Source: VAXT01 sp963774625
Lineage (GTDB): Bacteria; Actinomycetota; Thermoleophilia; Gaiellales; Gaiellaceae
Length of the DNA: 64,000 nt
Direction of reading: 5' to 3'
NCBI GenBank assembly: GCA_963774625.1
Contig: CAVZFQ010000013.1
Span: 1,488,001-1,552,000, forward strand
The position numbers and the translations under genes are program-made. Under the pieces are notes generated by a model. The model did no database searches, was not told where the DNA came from, and saw only the letters and a list, made by a program, of their open reading frames with translations. Every line of letters begins with the position of its first letter. The stretch's first letter is position 1. Of this stretch, positions 9,701-16,320 are shown in pieces.

Positions 9701-9953
9701 CGCCGATGAACTTCTCGACCGTGCCGCCGTGCCGTTCGAGCACGCGGCTGACCTCGATGAAGTACCGCGAGAGCACGCGCCGGTAGGTCTCGGCGTCGAG
9801 CTCCTGGCCGAGCGGCGTCGAGTCGATGAGGTCGCAGAAGACGACGGTCACCGTCTTGCGCATCTCTCGCGCCGCGGTGAGCGGCTTGCCACAGGCGAGG
9901 CAGAACCTGGCATGGGCCGGGTTGGCTTCGCCACAGGTGGGACAGGGGGCCAT
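6777..9953 (-). CDS. Class III nucleotide cyclase - AAA/STAND ATPase - TPR regulator
   Basis: 1058 aa. Residues 4-21 form a zinc ribbon (C4, C7, C18, C21). A class III adenylate/guanylate cyclase domain (about 33-210) has the metal Asp positions in VVFCDLIDST (D41) and KFIGDAVMAVFG (D85). An AAA/STAND ATPase follows, with Walker A GTAGIGKS at 257-264, and the second half is TPR-like helical repeats. The layout is common in actinobacteria for signal-integrating ATPases. It is immediately upstream of the Pro-rich peptide and SagB-like dehydrogenase, possibly one operon. I recall a named family of peptide-modification-system cyclases with this general layout, but I cannot test membership here. 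Confidence 0.88.
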   Translation of the reverse strand: MAPCPTCGEANPAHARFCLACGKPLTAAREMRKTVTVVFCDLIDSTPLGQELDAETYRRVLSRYFIEVSRVLERHGGTVEKFIGDAVMAVFGIPTVHEDDALRAVRAAAELREAISDLNVDLKAELGIELGVRTGIDTGEVVAGDPTEGQSFATGEVVVVAQRLENSASSGEIRIGAPTYRLVRDAVLVEPLEPLELKGRKGPTRAWRLLGVVAGAPAFARRLDSPLVGRDRELMLLDQAFRRAVDESACHMFTVLGTAGIGKSRLVNELVAELGDEARVLVGRCVPYGEGITFLPLTELVRGAGGILARDSPEEACAKLARLVSDDPERDLIVERLAAATGLGEGTTSSEETSWAVRKLLESLARDGPLVVVFDDVQWAASSFLDIVDHVVDKTRDAPILLVCLARPDLLDERPSWGGGKLNSTSILLEPLRGADVEQLIDHLLGEGDDVGDDVRRSLQEAGEGNPLFVEEMLAMLVDQGRLRRDGRRWTSAGGLGTVEAPPTIHALLAARIDRLEEDERDLLERAAVIGKSFSRDALVGLAPDAALDELLEELERKDLVLPDRGTEETYGFRHILIRDAAYQGLAKERRAELHESLADWLAEARRDRLREYEEILGYHLEQAHRYRSELAPADARTDELASRAAGLLASAGRRAFARGDMPSAVGLLTRATLLLRDDEPARLRLVPDLATSIAHIGELTRAEGLLERAIEAARALGDEQLELHALLALGPIRIRLDPAGATDELTTNARRAIEVFERLGDEAGLAQAWSRLSDVHWLASRWGERGSTLEQALVHARRADDPPLATRLLGSLPVVLLEGATPVPEALERCEQILEEVRKDQTIEARTLVVIGELHAMLGDFDQARSLYRQGQMLFEDLGHRLWIAVLSQVGGIIESLAGDLEAAEAELRAGYETLSGMGERSSLSTVVALLASTVYARGDFPEAKRLADLSEANAAPEDVLSHLILRGTRAQVLARNGEHARAEEVAREAVELAERTDSPVMQADAHSALAETLRLGGNDARAAAELERAVELYDAKGHIVARDRAAQSLATLAATR

Positions 9954-9990
9954 GTCCAGTTACGAGTGTAGGCCCGAAAAGGCCCGTAAG

Positions 9991-9996
9991 TACACT
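9991..9996 (+). promoter_or_regulatory. -10-like hexamer for leaderless ffh
   Basis: TACACT (T-A-x-x-x-T) lies 9 bp before the GTG start of ffh. No Shine-Dalgarno is visible in front of that GTG, so transcription probably begins at or near the start codon. It is in the 52-bp divergent gap between the cyclase gene and ffh. Confidence 0.45.
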
Positions 9997-10005
9997 GTCG
10001 CGCTC

Positions 10006-11346
10006 GTGTTCGACACCCTCTCAGACCGCCTCCAGAGCGCCCTCGGCGAGGTTCGCGGGCGGGGCAAGCTCGACGAGGAATCCGTCTCCAAAGCGATGCG
10101 CGAGATCCGTCTCGCGCTCCTCGAGGCGGACGTCAACTTCAAGGTCGTCAAGGACTTCGTCGCGCGCGTGAAGGCGCGGTCGCTCGGCCTGGAGCTGACG
10201 AAGGGCCTCACCCCGGGCCAGCAGGTCGTGAAGATCGTCCACGAAGAGCTGACGGAGCTGATGGGGAGCGGAAGCTCCAAGATCGCCTTCGCCGGGCGGC
10301 CTCCGACGGTGATCCTGCTCGCGGGCCTCCAGGGGGCGGGGAAGACGACCGCGGCCGCCAAGCTCGCGCTGCTCCTGCGCAAGGAAGGTCATACGCCGGC
10401 CCTCGTCGCCGCCGACCTGCAGCGCCCGGCAGCCGTCGATCAGCTCCAGCAGCTCGGGAAGCAGCTGCAGATCCCGGTCTTCACGGGGTCTGACCCCGTT
10501 CAGGCCGTCACCGAGGGCATCGAGCAGTCGAAGCAGCAAGGCCGCGACGTCGTCATCCTCGACACGGCCGGGCGGCTGCACATCGACGAGCCGCTGATGG
10601 AAGAGCTCGCGGCCGTGCGCAAGGCGTCCAAGCCCACGAATGTCTTGCTCGTGCTGGACGCGATGACGGGCCAGGAAGCGGTTTCCGTCGCCGAGTCCTT
10701 CCACGAGCGGATCGCGTTCGACGGCGTCATCCTCACAAAGCTCGACGGCGACGCGCGCGGCGGTGCCGCTCTCTCGGTACGCGCTGTCACCGGCAAGCCG
10801 GTCAAGCTCGCGTCGGTCGGCGAGAAGCTCGACCAGTTCGAGTACTTCCACCCCGACCGGATGGCCTCGCGCATTCTCGGCATGGGCGACGTGCTGACGC
10901 TGATCGAGAAGGCCGAAGCGGCCGTCGAGGTGGACGAGCAGGCGCGCCTCGAGCAGCAGATGCTCGCCGGCGAGTTCACGTTCGACGACTTCCTCGCCAG
11001 CTTTCGAATGCTGCGGAAGATGGGGCCCCTGAAGGGAGTCCTCTCGATGATGCCCGGGATCGGAAAGCAGCTTCAGGGCCTCGACATCGACGAGTCGCAG
11101 ATGGGGCGGACCGAGGCGATCGTCCTCTCGATGACCCCCCAGGAGAGGCGGATGCCGCACCTGATCGACGGGTCGCGCCGGAAGCGGATCGCCGCCGGAA
11201 GCGGGTCGACCATTCAGCAGGTGAACCAGCTGATCTCGGCCCGCAAGCAAATGCAGAAGATGATGAAGCAGATGAAGAAGGGCAAAATGCCGGGAATCCC
11301 GCCGGAATTGCTCCAGCAGGCACAGCAACAGCAAGGAAGGAGATAA
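10006..11346 (+). CDS. ffh: Signal recognition particle protein Ffh
   Basis: SRP GTPase binding signal sequences and 4.5S RNA. The GTG at 10006 gives MFDTLSDRLQSALGEVRGRGKL, the standard Ffh N-terminus, and a normal 446 aa; the frame runs further upstream but encodes no family sequence. Motifs: G1 GLQGAGKTT, DLQRPAAVDQL, DTAGRLHID, TKLDGDARGGAA, then the Met-rich M domain (MLRKMGPLKGVLSMMPG, RKQMQKMMKQMKKGKMPG). It is followed after 3 bp by rpsP. No 4.5S RNA gene was recognised in the window. Confidence 0.96.
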   Translation: MFDTLSDRLQSALGEVRGRGKLDEESVSKAMREIRLALLEADVNFKVVKDFVARVKARSLGLELTKGLTPGQQVVKIVHEELTELMGSGSSKIAFAGRPPTVILLAGLQGAGKTTAAAKLALLLRKEGHTPALVAADLQRPAAVDQLQQLGKQLQIPVFTGSDPVQAVTEGIEQSKQQGRDVVILDTAGRLHIDEPLMEELAAVRKASKPTNVLLVLDAMTGQEAVSVAESFHERIAFDGVILTKLDGDARGGAALSVRAVTGKPVKLASVGEKLDQFEYFHPDRMASRILGMGDVLTLIEKAEAAVEVDEQARLEQQMLAGEFTFDDFLASFRMLRKMGPLKGVLSMMPGIGKQLQGLDIDESQMGRTEAIVLSMTPQERRMPHLIDGSRRKRIAAGSGSTIQQVNQLISARKQMQKMMKQMKKGKMPGIPPELLQQAQQQQGRR

Positions 11347-11349
11347 GGC

Positions 11350-11592
11350 TTGGTAGCAATGAGATTGACCCGCGTCGGGTCGAAGAAGAACCCGATCTAC
11401 CGGGTCGTGGTGGCCGACTCGCGCTCGCCGCGCGACGGCCGGTTCATCGAGATCGTCGGGCGCTACAACCCGCAGACGGAGCCGTCCACGATCGACTTCG
11501 ACGAGGACCGTGTGAAGGAGTGGCTCTCGAAGGGGGCGCAGCCGTCGAACACGGTGTCGCGCCTGCTGAAGATCGCGAACATCAGTGGCTGA
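11350..11592 (+). CDS. rpsP: 30S ribosomal protein bS16
   Basis: 80 aa with the bS16 pattern MRLTRVGSKKNPIYRVVVADSRSP and the VGRYNP segment. TTG at 11350 is preceded at good spacing by GGAAGGAG; an ATG three codons later (11359) is the alternative. Assembles into the small subunit. First gene of the rpsP-khpA-rimM-trmD cluster, overlapping khpA by 8 bp. Confidence 0.95.
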   Translation: MVAMRLTRVGSKKNPIYRVVVADSRSPRDGRFIEIVGRYNPQTEPSTIDFDEDRVKEWLSKGAQPSNTVSRLLKIANISG

Positions 11593-11815
11593 GCTGCTCG
11601 CCTACCTCGCTCGGCAGCTGGTGGACGAGCCGGACGCCGTGTCGGTCAAGGAAGAGGAGCGGGAGGGCGCGATCGTCCTGATGCTCAGCGTCGCCAAGGA
11701 CGACATCGGCAAGGTGATCGGCCGCAAGGGCCGCATCGCACGGGCACTGCGCGCCATCGTTCGCGCCAGCGGCGCCCATTCTCACCGTCGCGTGCTGCTC
11801 GAGATCGTCGAGTAG
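11585..11815 (+). CDS. khpA: KH-domain RNA-binding protein KhpA
   Basis: 76-aa single KH domain with the GxxG loop GRKG in DIGKVIGRKGRIARALRAIV. KhpA proteins bind RNA, often with KhpB/Jag, and lie between rpsP and rimM in many Gram-positives, as here. GTG start inside the end of rpsP (8-bp overlap) implies translational coupling. Normal length. Confidence 0.93.
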   Translation: MAELLAYLARQLVDEPDAVSVKEEEREGAIVLMLSVAKDDIGKVIGRKGRIARALRAIVRASGAHSHRRVLLEIVE

Positions 11816-12511
11816 TTGCGGGTCGCTGCGCTCTACGACGTGCACGGCAACGCGCCGGCGCTCGAGGCGGTGCTGGCCGAGGTCGGCCGCGAGCGGATCG
11901 ACAAGATCCTGTACGGCGGCGACATCCTTTCCGGGCCGATGCCGCACGAGACGCTCGAGCTCGTTCTCTCTGGCGACGCCGCCTTCATCCGGGGGAACGC
12001 CGAGAGGCTCGACTCGCCGGCCCCGAGTACGGAGGCGGAGCAGGACCGGCTCTGGTTGAAGCAAGAGCTCGGCGACGAGCGCGTGCAGTGGCTCATCAAC
12101 TTGCCGTTCTCGGCAGTTGTGGACGACGTGCTCTACGTCCATGCGACGCCCCAGGACGACATGACCGTTATCACCGAGTTGACCTCGGACGAGCGCATCG
12201 CCGAGCTCCTGACGGGTGTCGAGCAACACCTCGTCGTCGGCGGGCACACCCACATGCAGCTCGACCGGGCTGTTGGATCGACGAGGTTCGTCAACGCCGG
12301 CAGTGTGGGGCGGCCGTACGAGGGCGCACCAGGCGCCTACTGGGCGATCGTCGATGCCGGTGGCGTCGACTTTCGGCGAACCGAGTACGACCTGGAGCGA
12401 GCGGCCGAGCTGATCCGGGCCAGCGCCCATCCGCACGCGGTGGAGCTTGCGGACGAAAACGTGCTCACCGTGCCGACCCGCGAGGAAGCACTCGCTGTCT
12501 TTGGTGGCTGA
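11816..12511 (+). CDS. Calcineurin-like metallophosphoesterase (YfcE/MJ0936 type)
   Basis: 231 aa. Metal-site motifs of the calcineurin-like family are in order: LYDVHGN (D-x-H), GGDILSG (GD), RGNAE (GN-x-E in place of GNHE), VHATP and VVGGHTHMQ. It ends with a typical VNAGSVGRPY strand. The TTG start directly abuts the khpA stop, and the 3' end overlaps rimM by 8 bp. Insertion of a phosphodiesterase between khpA and rimM is not the usual order. The substrate (cyclic nucleotide, phosphodiester or protein phosphate) cannot be told from sequence. Confidence 0.85.
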   Translation: MRVAALYDVHGNAPALEAVLAEVGRERIDKILYGGDILSGPMPHETLELVLSGDAAFIRGNAERLDSPAPSTEAEQDRLWLKQELGDERVQWLINLPFSAVVDDVLYVHATPQDDMTVITELTSDERIAELLTGVEQHLVVGGHTHMQLDRAVGSTRFVNAGSVGRPYEGAPGAYWAIVDAGGVDFRRTEYDLERAAELIRASAHPHAVELADENVLTVPTREEALAVFGG

Positions 12512-12968
12512 CCTCGTCACCGTGGGCCGCGTCGGCAAACCGCACGGTCTGCAGGGCGCGTTCGTGGTCGAGCACGGGAGCGAGGATCCCGAGCGGTTCG
12601 CAGTCGGCGCAACCCTGATCGTCGACGGGGCCACGGCCGAGATCCTGGAGTCGAAGCGAGCCGGCGGCCGCCCGGTGATCCGCCTCGACCGCGAGGTTCC
12701 GCGCGGCGTCGAGCTCCAGGTCGAGCGGGCGGAGCTCCCCGTGCCCGAGGACGGCTCCTACTACGTTTTCCAGCTCGTGGGTCTCGCCGTCGAAGAGGAG
12801 GGCGGGCGCGCTCTGGGCCTCGTCTCAGAAGTCACGCCGGGCCCCGCGAACGACGTGCTCGAGCTCGACACAGGCCTCGCGCTCCCGCTGGTCGACGCCT
12901 GCGTGCGGGAGGTCGATCTCGCCTCGGGTCGAATCGTTGTCCAACGCGGCTTTGCACGTGCTGAGTAA
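12504..12968 (+). CDS. rimM: Ribosome maturation factor RimM
   Basis: 154 aa from GTG at 12504. It begins with the conserved VTVGRVGKPHGLQGAFVV and has the PRC-barrel half (YYVFQLVGLAV, ALGLVSEVTPGPANDVLEL, LPLVDACVREVD). It binds uS19 and matures the 30S head. The frame extends upstream to 12447, but that part lies inside the phosphoesterase gene and has no RimM similarity. It precedes trmD by 12 bp, the classical pair. Confidence 0.93.
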   Translation: MADLVTVGRVGKPHGLQGAFVVEHGSEDPERFAVGATLIVDGATAEILESKRAGGRPVIRLDREVPRGVELQVERAELPVPEDGSYYVFQLVGLAVEEEGGRALGLVSEVTPGPANDVLELDTGLALPLVDACVREVDLASGRIVVQRGFARAE

Positions 12969-12980
12969 CCTCAAGCTTCT

Positions 12981-13637
12981 TTGCAGATCGATGTCTTTAC
13001 CCTCGTCCCACACGCATTTGCCTGGCTCTGCGAGCAGCGTCCGCTCGCGGCCGTCCTCGGCTCCGAGCTCGACCTGCGCCTGCTCAATTACCGCGACACG
13101 ACGCCGCTCACCGGTGGCCAGGTCGACGATGAGCCGTACGGCGGAGGCGCGGGCATGGTTCTGCGGGTCGACACCGTCGCCGCTGCGCTCGACGCGACCT
13201 ACGGCGGTCTGCCGGAGCACCGCGTGATCGCGTTGACGCCACAGGGGCGCCAGCTCGACCAGCCGCTCGTCGAGGAGCTTGCGGCCGAGGAGCGCTTGAC
13301 GATCCTCTCCGCGCGGTTCGAGGGCTTCGACGAGCGCATCATCGAGCACCTGGCGACGGAAGCCGTGTCCATCGGCCCCTACGTTCTTTCCGGCGGGGAG
13401 TTGCCCGCCATGGTCATGGTGGACGCGATCGCGCGCCGCCTGCCGGGGGCGCTAAGCGAGGGCTCAGGCGACGAAGAGACGTTCTCCGCCGCGCTCGAGG
13501 GTGGCCTCGAGTACCCGCACTACACCCGGCCCGCCGAGTTCCGCGGGTGGCAGGTGCCGGAGGTCCTGCTCTCGGGCGATCACGCGCGCATCGCCGAGTG
13601 GCGGCGCGAACAGAGCCGGGCGAGGACGGTGCGATGA
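12981..13637 (+). CDS. trmD: tRNA (guanine37-N1)-methyltransferase TrmD
   Basis: SAM-dependent trefoil-knot enzyme making m1G37 in tRNAs. Motifs: QIDVFTLVPHAF, PYGGGAGMVLR, LTPQGRQLDQ, ARFEGFDERI and the knot motif SIGPYVLSGGELPAMVMVDA. 218 aa, slightly shorter than typical (about 230-250) at the C-terminus. TTG start. The stop overlaps the next gene's ATG by ATGA. Confidence 0.95.
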   Translation: MQIDVFTLVPHAFAWLCEQRPLAAVLGSELDLRLLNYRDTTPLTGGQVDDEPYGGGAGMVLRVDTVAAALDATYGGLPEHRVIALTPQGRQLDQPLVEELAAEERLTILSARFEGFDERIIEHLATEAVSIGPYVLSGGELPAMVMVDAIARRLPGALSEGSGDEETFSAALEGGLEYPHYTRPAEFRGWQVPEVLLSGDHARIAEWRREQSRARTVR

Positions 13638-14239
13638 GGAACCCGATCGACTACCTCACGCGCGGCCTGCCCCGCGAGTGGCGCGTCGCCATCGACTGGG
13701 CGGTGACGATCATCGGCGCGGTCCTGATCGTCCTCGGCATCAAGGCGTTCGTCGTCAACCCGTACCGAATCCCGTCCTCGTCGATGGAGCCGACGCTGCA
13801 TTGCGCGAAGCCGGGCGCGGGGTGCGAGTCGGGCCGTTTCTCCGACCGCGTCCTGGCCAATCGCTTCATCTACCGCTTCCGCGACCCCGAGCGTGGCGAG
13901 ATCGTCGTTTTCAAGACGCCGCCGCGAGCGCAGGCGCAGTGCGGGGCGGGCGGGACCTTCGTCAAGCGCCTCGTCGGGCTTCCGGGCGACCGCTGGCGCG
14001 AGGAGAACGGCGAGATCTTCATCAACGGCAAGAAGCTGGAGGAGACGTACATCCCCGAGAGCCGCCGCGACGCCGACACGCTCCCTGAGCGCACGATCCC
14101 CCCAGACAGCTACCTCATGCTCGGCGACAACCGGCAGTCGTCGTGCGACTCGCGCCGCTGGGGCTACGTCCCGCGGGACAACCTGATCGGCCCCGTGTTC
14201 GCCGTCTACTTCCCGCCGAAGCGGATCACCTTATTCTGA
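13634..14239 (+). CDS. lepB: Signal peptidase I, Ser/Lys type
   Basis: 201-aa membrane-bound protease removing signal peptides. One N-terminal TM helix (about 20-40) precedes the nucleophile motif IPSSSMEPTL (Ser50). The general base is the Lys in GTFVKRLVGLPGD (K111), and box E is LGDNRQSSCDSR. It contains an HCAKPGAGC insertion right after the catalytic Ser and further Cys pairs, shared with the next gene. The ATG overlaps the trmD stop (ATGA), so it is coupled. Confidence 0.93.
   Translation: MRNPIDYLTRGLPREWRVAIDWAVTIIGAVLIVLGIKAFVVNPYRIPSSSMEPTLHCAKPGAGCESGRFSDRVLANRFIYRFRDPERGEIVVFKTPPRAQAQCGAGGTFVKRLVGLPGDRWREENGEIFINGKKLEETYIPESRRDADTLPERTIPPDSYLMLGDNRQSSCDSRRWGYVPRDNLIGPVFAVYFPPKRITLF
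14232..14237 (+). promoter_or_regulatory. -10-like hexamer for second signal peptidase
   Basis: TATTCT, 6 bp before the GTG at 14244, overlaps the stop of lepB. No Shine-Dalgarno precedes the GTG; this fits a leaderless internal promoter. Confidence 0.35.
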
Positions 14240-14243
14240 GCCG

Positions 14244-14807
14244 GTGTCGAGGTTGCTGCGGTTCCTGCTGATCGTGCTCTCGATCGTGGGCGTGCTCCTC
14301 GTCCTGGCCGCGATCACCTCCAAGCTCTACCGGATCCCGAGCTCGTCGATGGAGCCGACCCTGCACTGCCCCAAGCCCGGGGCGGGCTGCCTGGGCGACG
14401 AGGCCGACCGGATCGCCGTGTCGAAGGTGGTCTACAAGGTGCGAGACCCGCAGCGTGGGGACATCGTTGCCTACGAGCTCTCGGCGCGGGCCGCAGAGCG
14501 CTGCGGGGCCGAGGCCGGCTCGACGTTCGTGCACCGGATCATCGGCGTCCCAGGCGAGAGTGTCGCCGTCCGTAGCGGCGTCGTGTTCGTCGACGGCCGC
14601 AGGCTCGAGGAGCCCTACATCGAAGCGGGTCGCCGTGACCGTGACTCCTCTCCCGTGCGTCCGATCACGAAGGACGCGTACTACGTCCTGGGCGACAACC
14701 GGGCGCAGTCGTGCGATTCGAGAGTCTGGGGCCTGGTTGCACGCGATCGGCTGATCGGGCCGAAGATCGCCACCTACTGGCCCTGGGACCGGATTTCGAT
14801 CCGCTAG
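14244..14807 (+). CDS. lepB: Signal peptidase I paralogue with His at the Lys position
   Basis: 187 aa with an N-terminal TM helix (about 5-24), nucleophile motif IPSSSMEPTL (Ser35) and box E VLGDNRAQSCDSR. It shares the HCxKPGAGC insertion with its neighbour, so it is a tandem duplicate. At the general-base position it reads STFVHRIIGVPGE: His97 replaces the Lys of bacterial P-type enzymes. Ser/His dyads occur in ER-type and SipW-like peptidases, so it may be active with other substrates, or it may be a non-catalytic paralogue. GTG start 4 bp after lepB. Confidence 0.9.
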   Translation: MSRLLRFLLIVLSIVGVLLVLAAITSKLYRIPSSSMEPTLHCPKPGAGCLGDEADRIAVSKVVYKVRDPQRGDIVAYELSARAAERCGAEAGSTFVHRIIGVPGESVAVRSGVVFVDGRRLEEPYIEAGRRDRDSSPVRPITKDAYYVLGDNRAQSCDSRVWGLVARDRLIGPKIATYWPWDRISIR

Positions 14808-14830
14808 CATGCCGTCGGCCCGCCGGGCCC

Positions 14831-14836
14831 TATCCC
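14831..14836 (+). promoter_or_regulatory. -10-like hexamer for leaderless rplS
   Basis: TATCCC lies 6 bp before the ATG of rplS, with no Shine-Dalgarno between; same spacing as other putative leaderless starts in the window. Confidence 0.35.
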
Positions 14837-14842
14837 CTCGCC

Positions 14843-15328
14843 ATGCCTAACCCCATCGAGCTACTCGAGCAGCGCCAACTGCAGTCCGACCGGCCCAGGT
14901 TCAAGGCCGGCGACACCGTGCGCGTGCATTTCCAGGTGATCGAGGGCACGCGCCGGCGCGTCCAGGTCTTCGAGGGCATCGTCATCAAGCGCCAGGGGCA
15001 AGGCGTGCGCGAGACGTTCACCGTGCGCAAGCAGTCGTTCGGAGTGGGTGTCGAGCGGACGTTCCCGCTCCACTCGCCGAAGATCGAGAAGATCGAGGTG
15101 CAGGCGATCGGGGACGTCAACCGCGCGAAGCTGTACTACCTGCGCGAGAAAGTGGGAAAGAAGGCGCGCGTGCGCGAGCAGCAGCATGTCGCGCCGCTAT
15201 CCTCGCCCGGTGCTTCCGCCGCCGAGCCCGCCGAGCCCCCCGAGCCCGAGCCCGCCGAAGATCATCCGGAGGACGCAGGCGGAGAAGAGCAGGTCGCAGA
15301 AGCTCCTGTCGAGGAGGAGCGGAGCTAG
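14843..15328 (+). CDS. rplS: 50S ribosomal protein bL19 with acidic C-terminal extension
   Basis: 161 aa. The first ~115 residues are canonical bL19: GDTVRVHFQVIEGTRRRVQVF, FEGIVIKRQG, ETFTVRKQSFGVGVERTFP, AKLYYLREKVGKKARV. A ~45-residue Pro/Glu/Ala-rich tail follows (PAEPPEPEPAEDHPED and so on), as seen in some actinobacterial bL19. The ATG at 14843 fits the family N-terminus; the frame's upstream extension does not. The tail region overlaps the likely 5' end of rnhB in another frame. Confidence 0.95.
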   Translation: MPNPIELLEQRQLQSDRPRFKAGDTVRVHFQVIEGTRRRVQVFEGIVIKRQGQGVRETFTVRKQSFGVGVERTFPLHSPKIEKIEVQAIGDVNRAKLYYLREKVGKKARVREQQHVAPLSSPGASAAEPAEPPEPEPAEDHPEDAGGEEQVAEAPVEEERS

Positions 15329-15971
15329 GCTCCTGGGCTTCGACCGCAAGCTCGGCGCCCGCTTCGTCGCGGGTGCCGACGAAGCGGGTCGAGGTTCGCT
15401 TGCAGGGCCGCTCGTGGTTGCCGGCGTCCTGCTGGACTACGCGTGTTTGCGCGAGCACCGGGTTCGTCCGCTCGCTCGGCTGAACGACTCCAAGCAGGTC
15501 GCGCCGTCCGACCGCGAGGAGCTCTTCCGTGCAGTCATGAGCTGCGCGACGCGGGTCTCGGTCCAGGTGATCTCGCCGGGTGAGATCGACCGCAAGGGCC
15601 TGCACCGCTCGAATCTCGACGGCCTGCGGCGCGCGCTCGCGGCGCTCACTCCGCCCGCCGAGGCCTGCCTCGTCGACGGCTTCCGCCTGGGCCCGGCTGC
15701 GCCCGAGCATCACGCAGTGATCGACGGCGACGAGCGCAGCGCCGCGATCGCGGCGGCATCGATCGTGGCGAAGGTCGTCCGCGACCGGTACATGCGTCGC
15801 GCCGACGCGCTCTATCCGCAGTTCGGCTTCCGGTCCCACGTCGGCTACATCACGCCTTCGCACTCGGCGCTGGTCCGGCGGCACGGGCCCTCCGAGATCC
15901 ACCGCCGTTCCTTCCAGGCGCTCTGCTACCTCAGTGAGGAAGAGGCCGCCGCCCGGCTCGCCTCGGCGTAA
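15210..15971 (+). CDS. rnhB: Ribonuclease HII (start uncertain)
   Basis: Cleaves RNA in RNA-DNA hybrids. The core begins at ARFVAGADEAGRGSLAGPLV (acidic D and E), then LNDSKQ, CLVDGFRLG and ASIVAKVVRDRYM, completing the DEDD set; GYITPSHSALVRRHGPSEIHRRSF is split-typical of the C-terminus. No ATG/GTG/TTG lies between rplS and the core, so the start must be inside rplS: GTG 15210 with a TATCCT hexamer just upstream, or ATG 15186. Either gives a Pro/Arg-rich leader read in the frame opposite to the bL19 tail. The 3' end overlaps yraN by 38 bp. Confidence 0.88.
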   Translation: MLPPPSPPSPPSPSPPKIIRRTQAEKSRSQKLLSRRSGARLLGFDRKLGARFVAGADEAGRGSLAGPLVVAGVLLDYACLREHRVRPLARLNDSKQVAPSDREELFRAVMSCATRVSVQVISPGEIDRKGLHRSNLDGLRRALAALTPPAEACLVDGFRLGPAAPEHHAVIDGDERSAAIAAASIVAKVVRDRYMRRADALYPQFGFRSHVGYITPSHSALVRRHGPSEIHRRSFQALCYLSEEEAAARLASA

Positions 15972-16296
15972 GGGCGCTCAGGCCGAGCTGCGCGCGAAGT
16001 GGCGCTTCCGGCTGCGCGGCTATCGCGTGCTGGCAACGAACGAGTGGGTCGGAGGGTACGAGCTCGACCTCGTCCTGCGCCGCGGGCGAACGGTCGTGTT
16101 CTGCGAGGTGAAGTCGAAGAGCGAGGGAGGGCTCGGCGACCCGCTGGAGATGGTCACGGCGGAGAAGCAGCGCCGTCTGACCCAGGCCGCCGAGTCCTGG
16201 CTCGCCGCGAATCCCGAGCATGGTGAGTGCGAGGCGCGGTTCGACGTCGTCGGCGTCGGCGCCGGCGGAGTCGAGCATCTGAGACAGGCGTTCTAG
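15934..16296 (+). CDS. yraN: YraN family (UPF0102) endonuclease-like protein
   Basis: 120 aa with the family's nuclease-like pattern: GAQAELRAKWRFRLRGYRVL, then GGYELDLVLRRGRTVVFCEVKSKS (D and E-x-K of a PD-(D/E)XK site), then AEKQRRLTQAAESWL. GTG start inside rnhB. The usual neighbour between rnhB and comM, although here a methyltransferase and three minus-strand genes come between it and comM. Confidence 0.9.
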   Translation: MRKRPPPGSPRRKGAQAELRAKWRFRLRGYRVLATNEWVGGYELDLVLRRGRTVVFCEVKSKSEGGLGDPLEMVTAEKQRRLTQAAESWLAANPEHGECEARFDVVGVGAGGVEHLRQAF

Positions 16297-16320
16297 CGCG
16301 CGCGTCGAAACCGGGCCGAG

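Noticed and set aside
9826..10005. Upstream extension of ffh to 9826
   Set aside because: It overlaps the start of the divergent cyclase gene and encodes nothing Ffh-like; the GTG at 10006 gives the family N-terminus.
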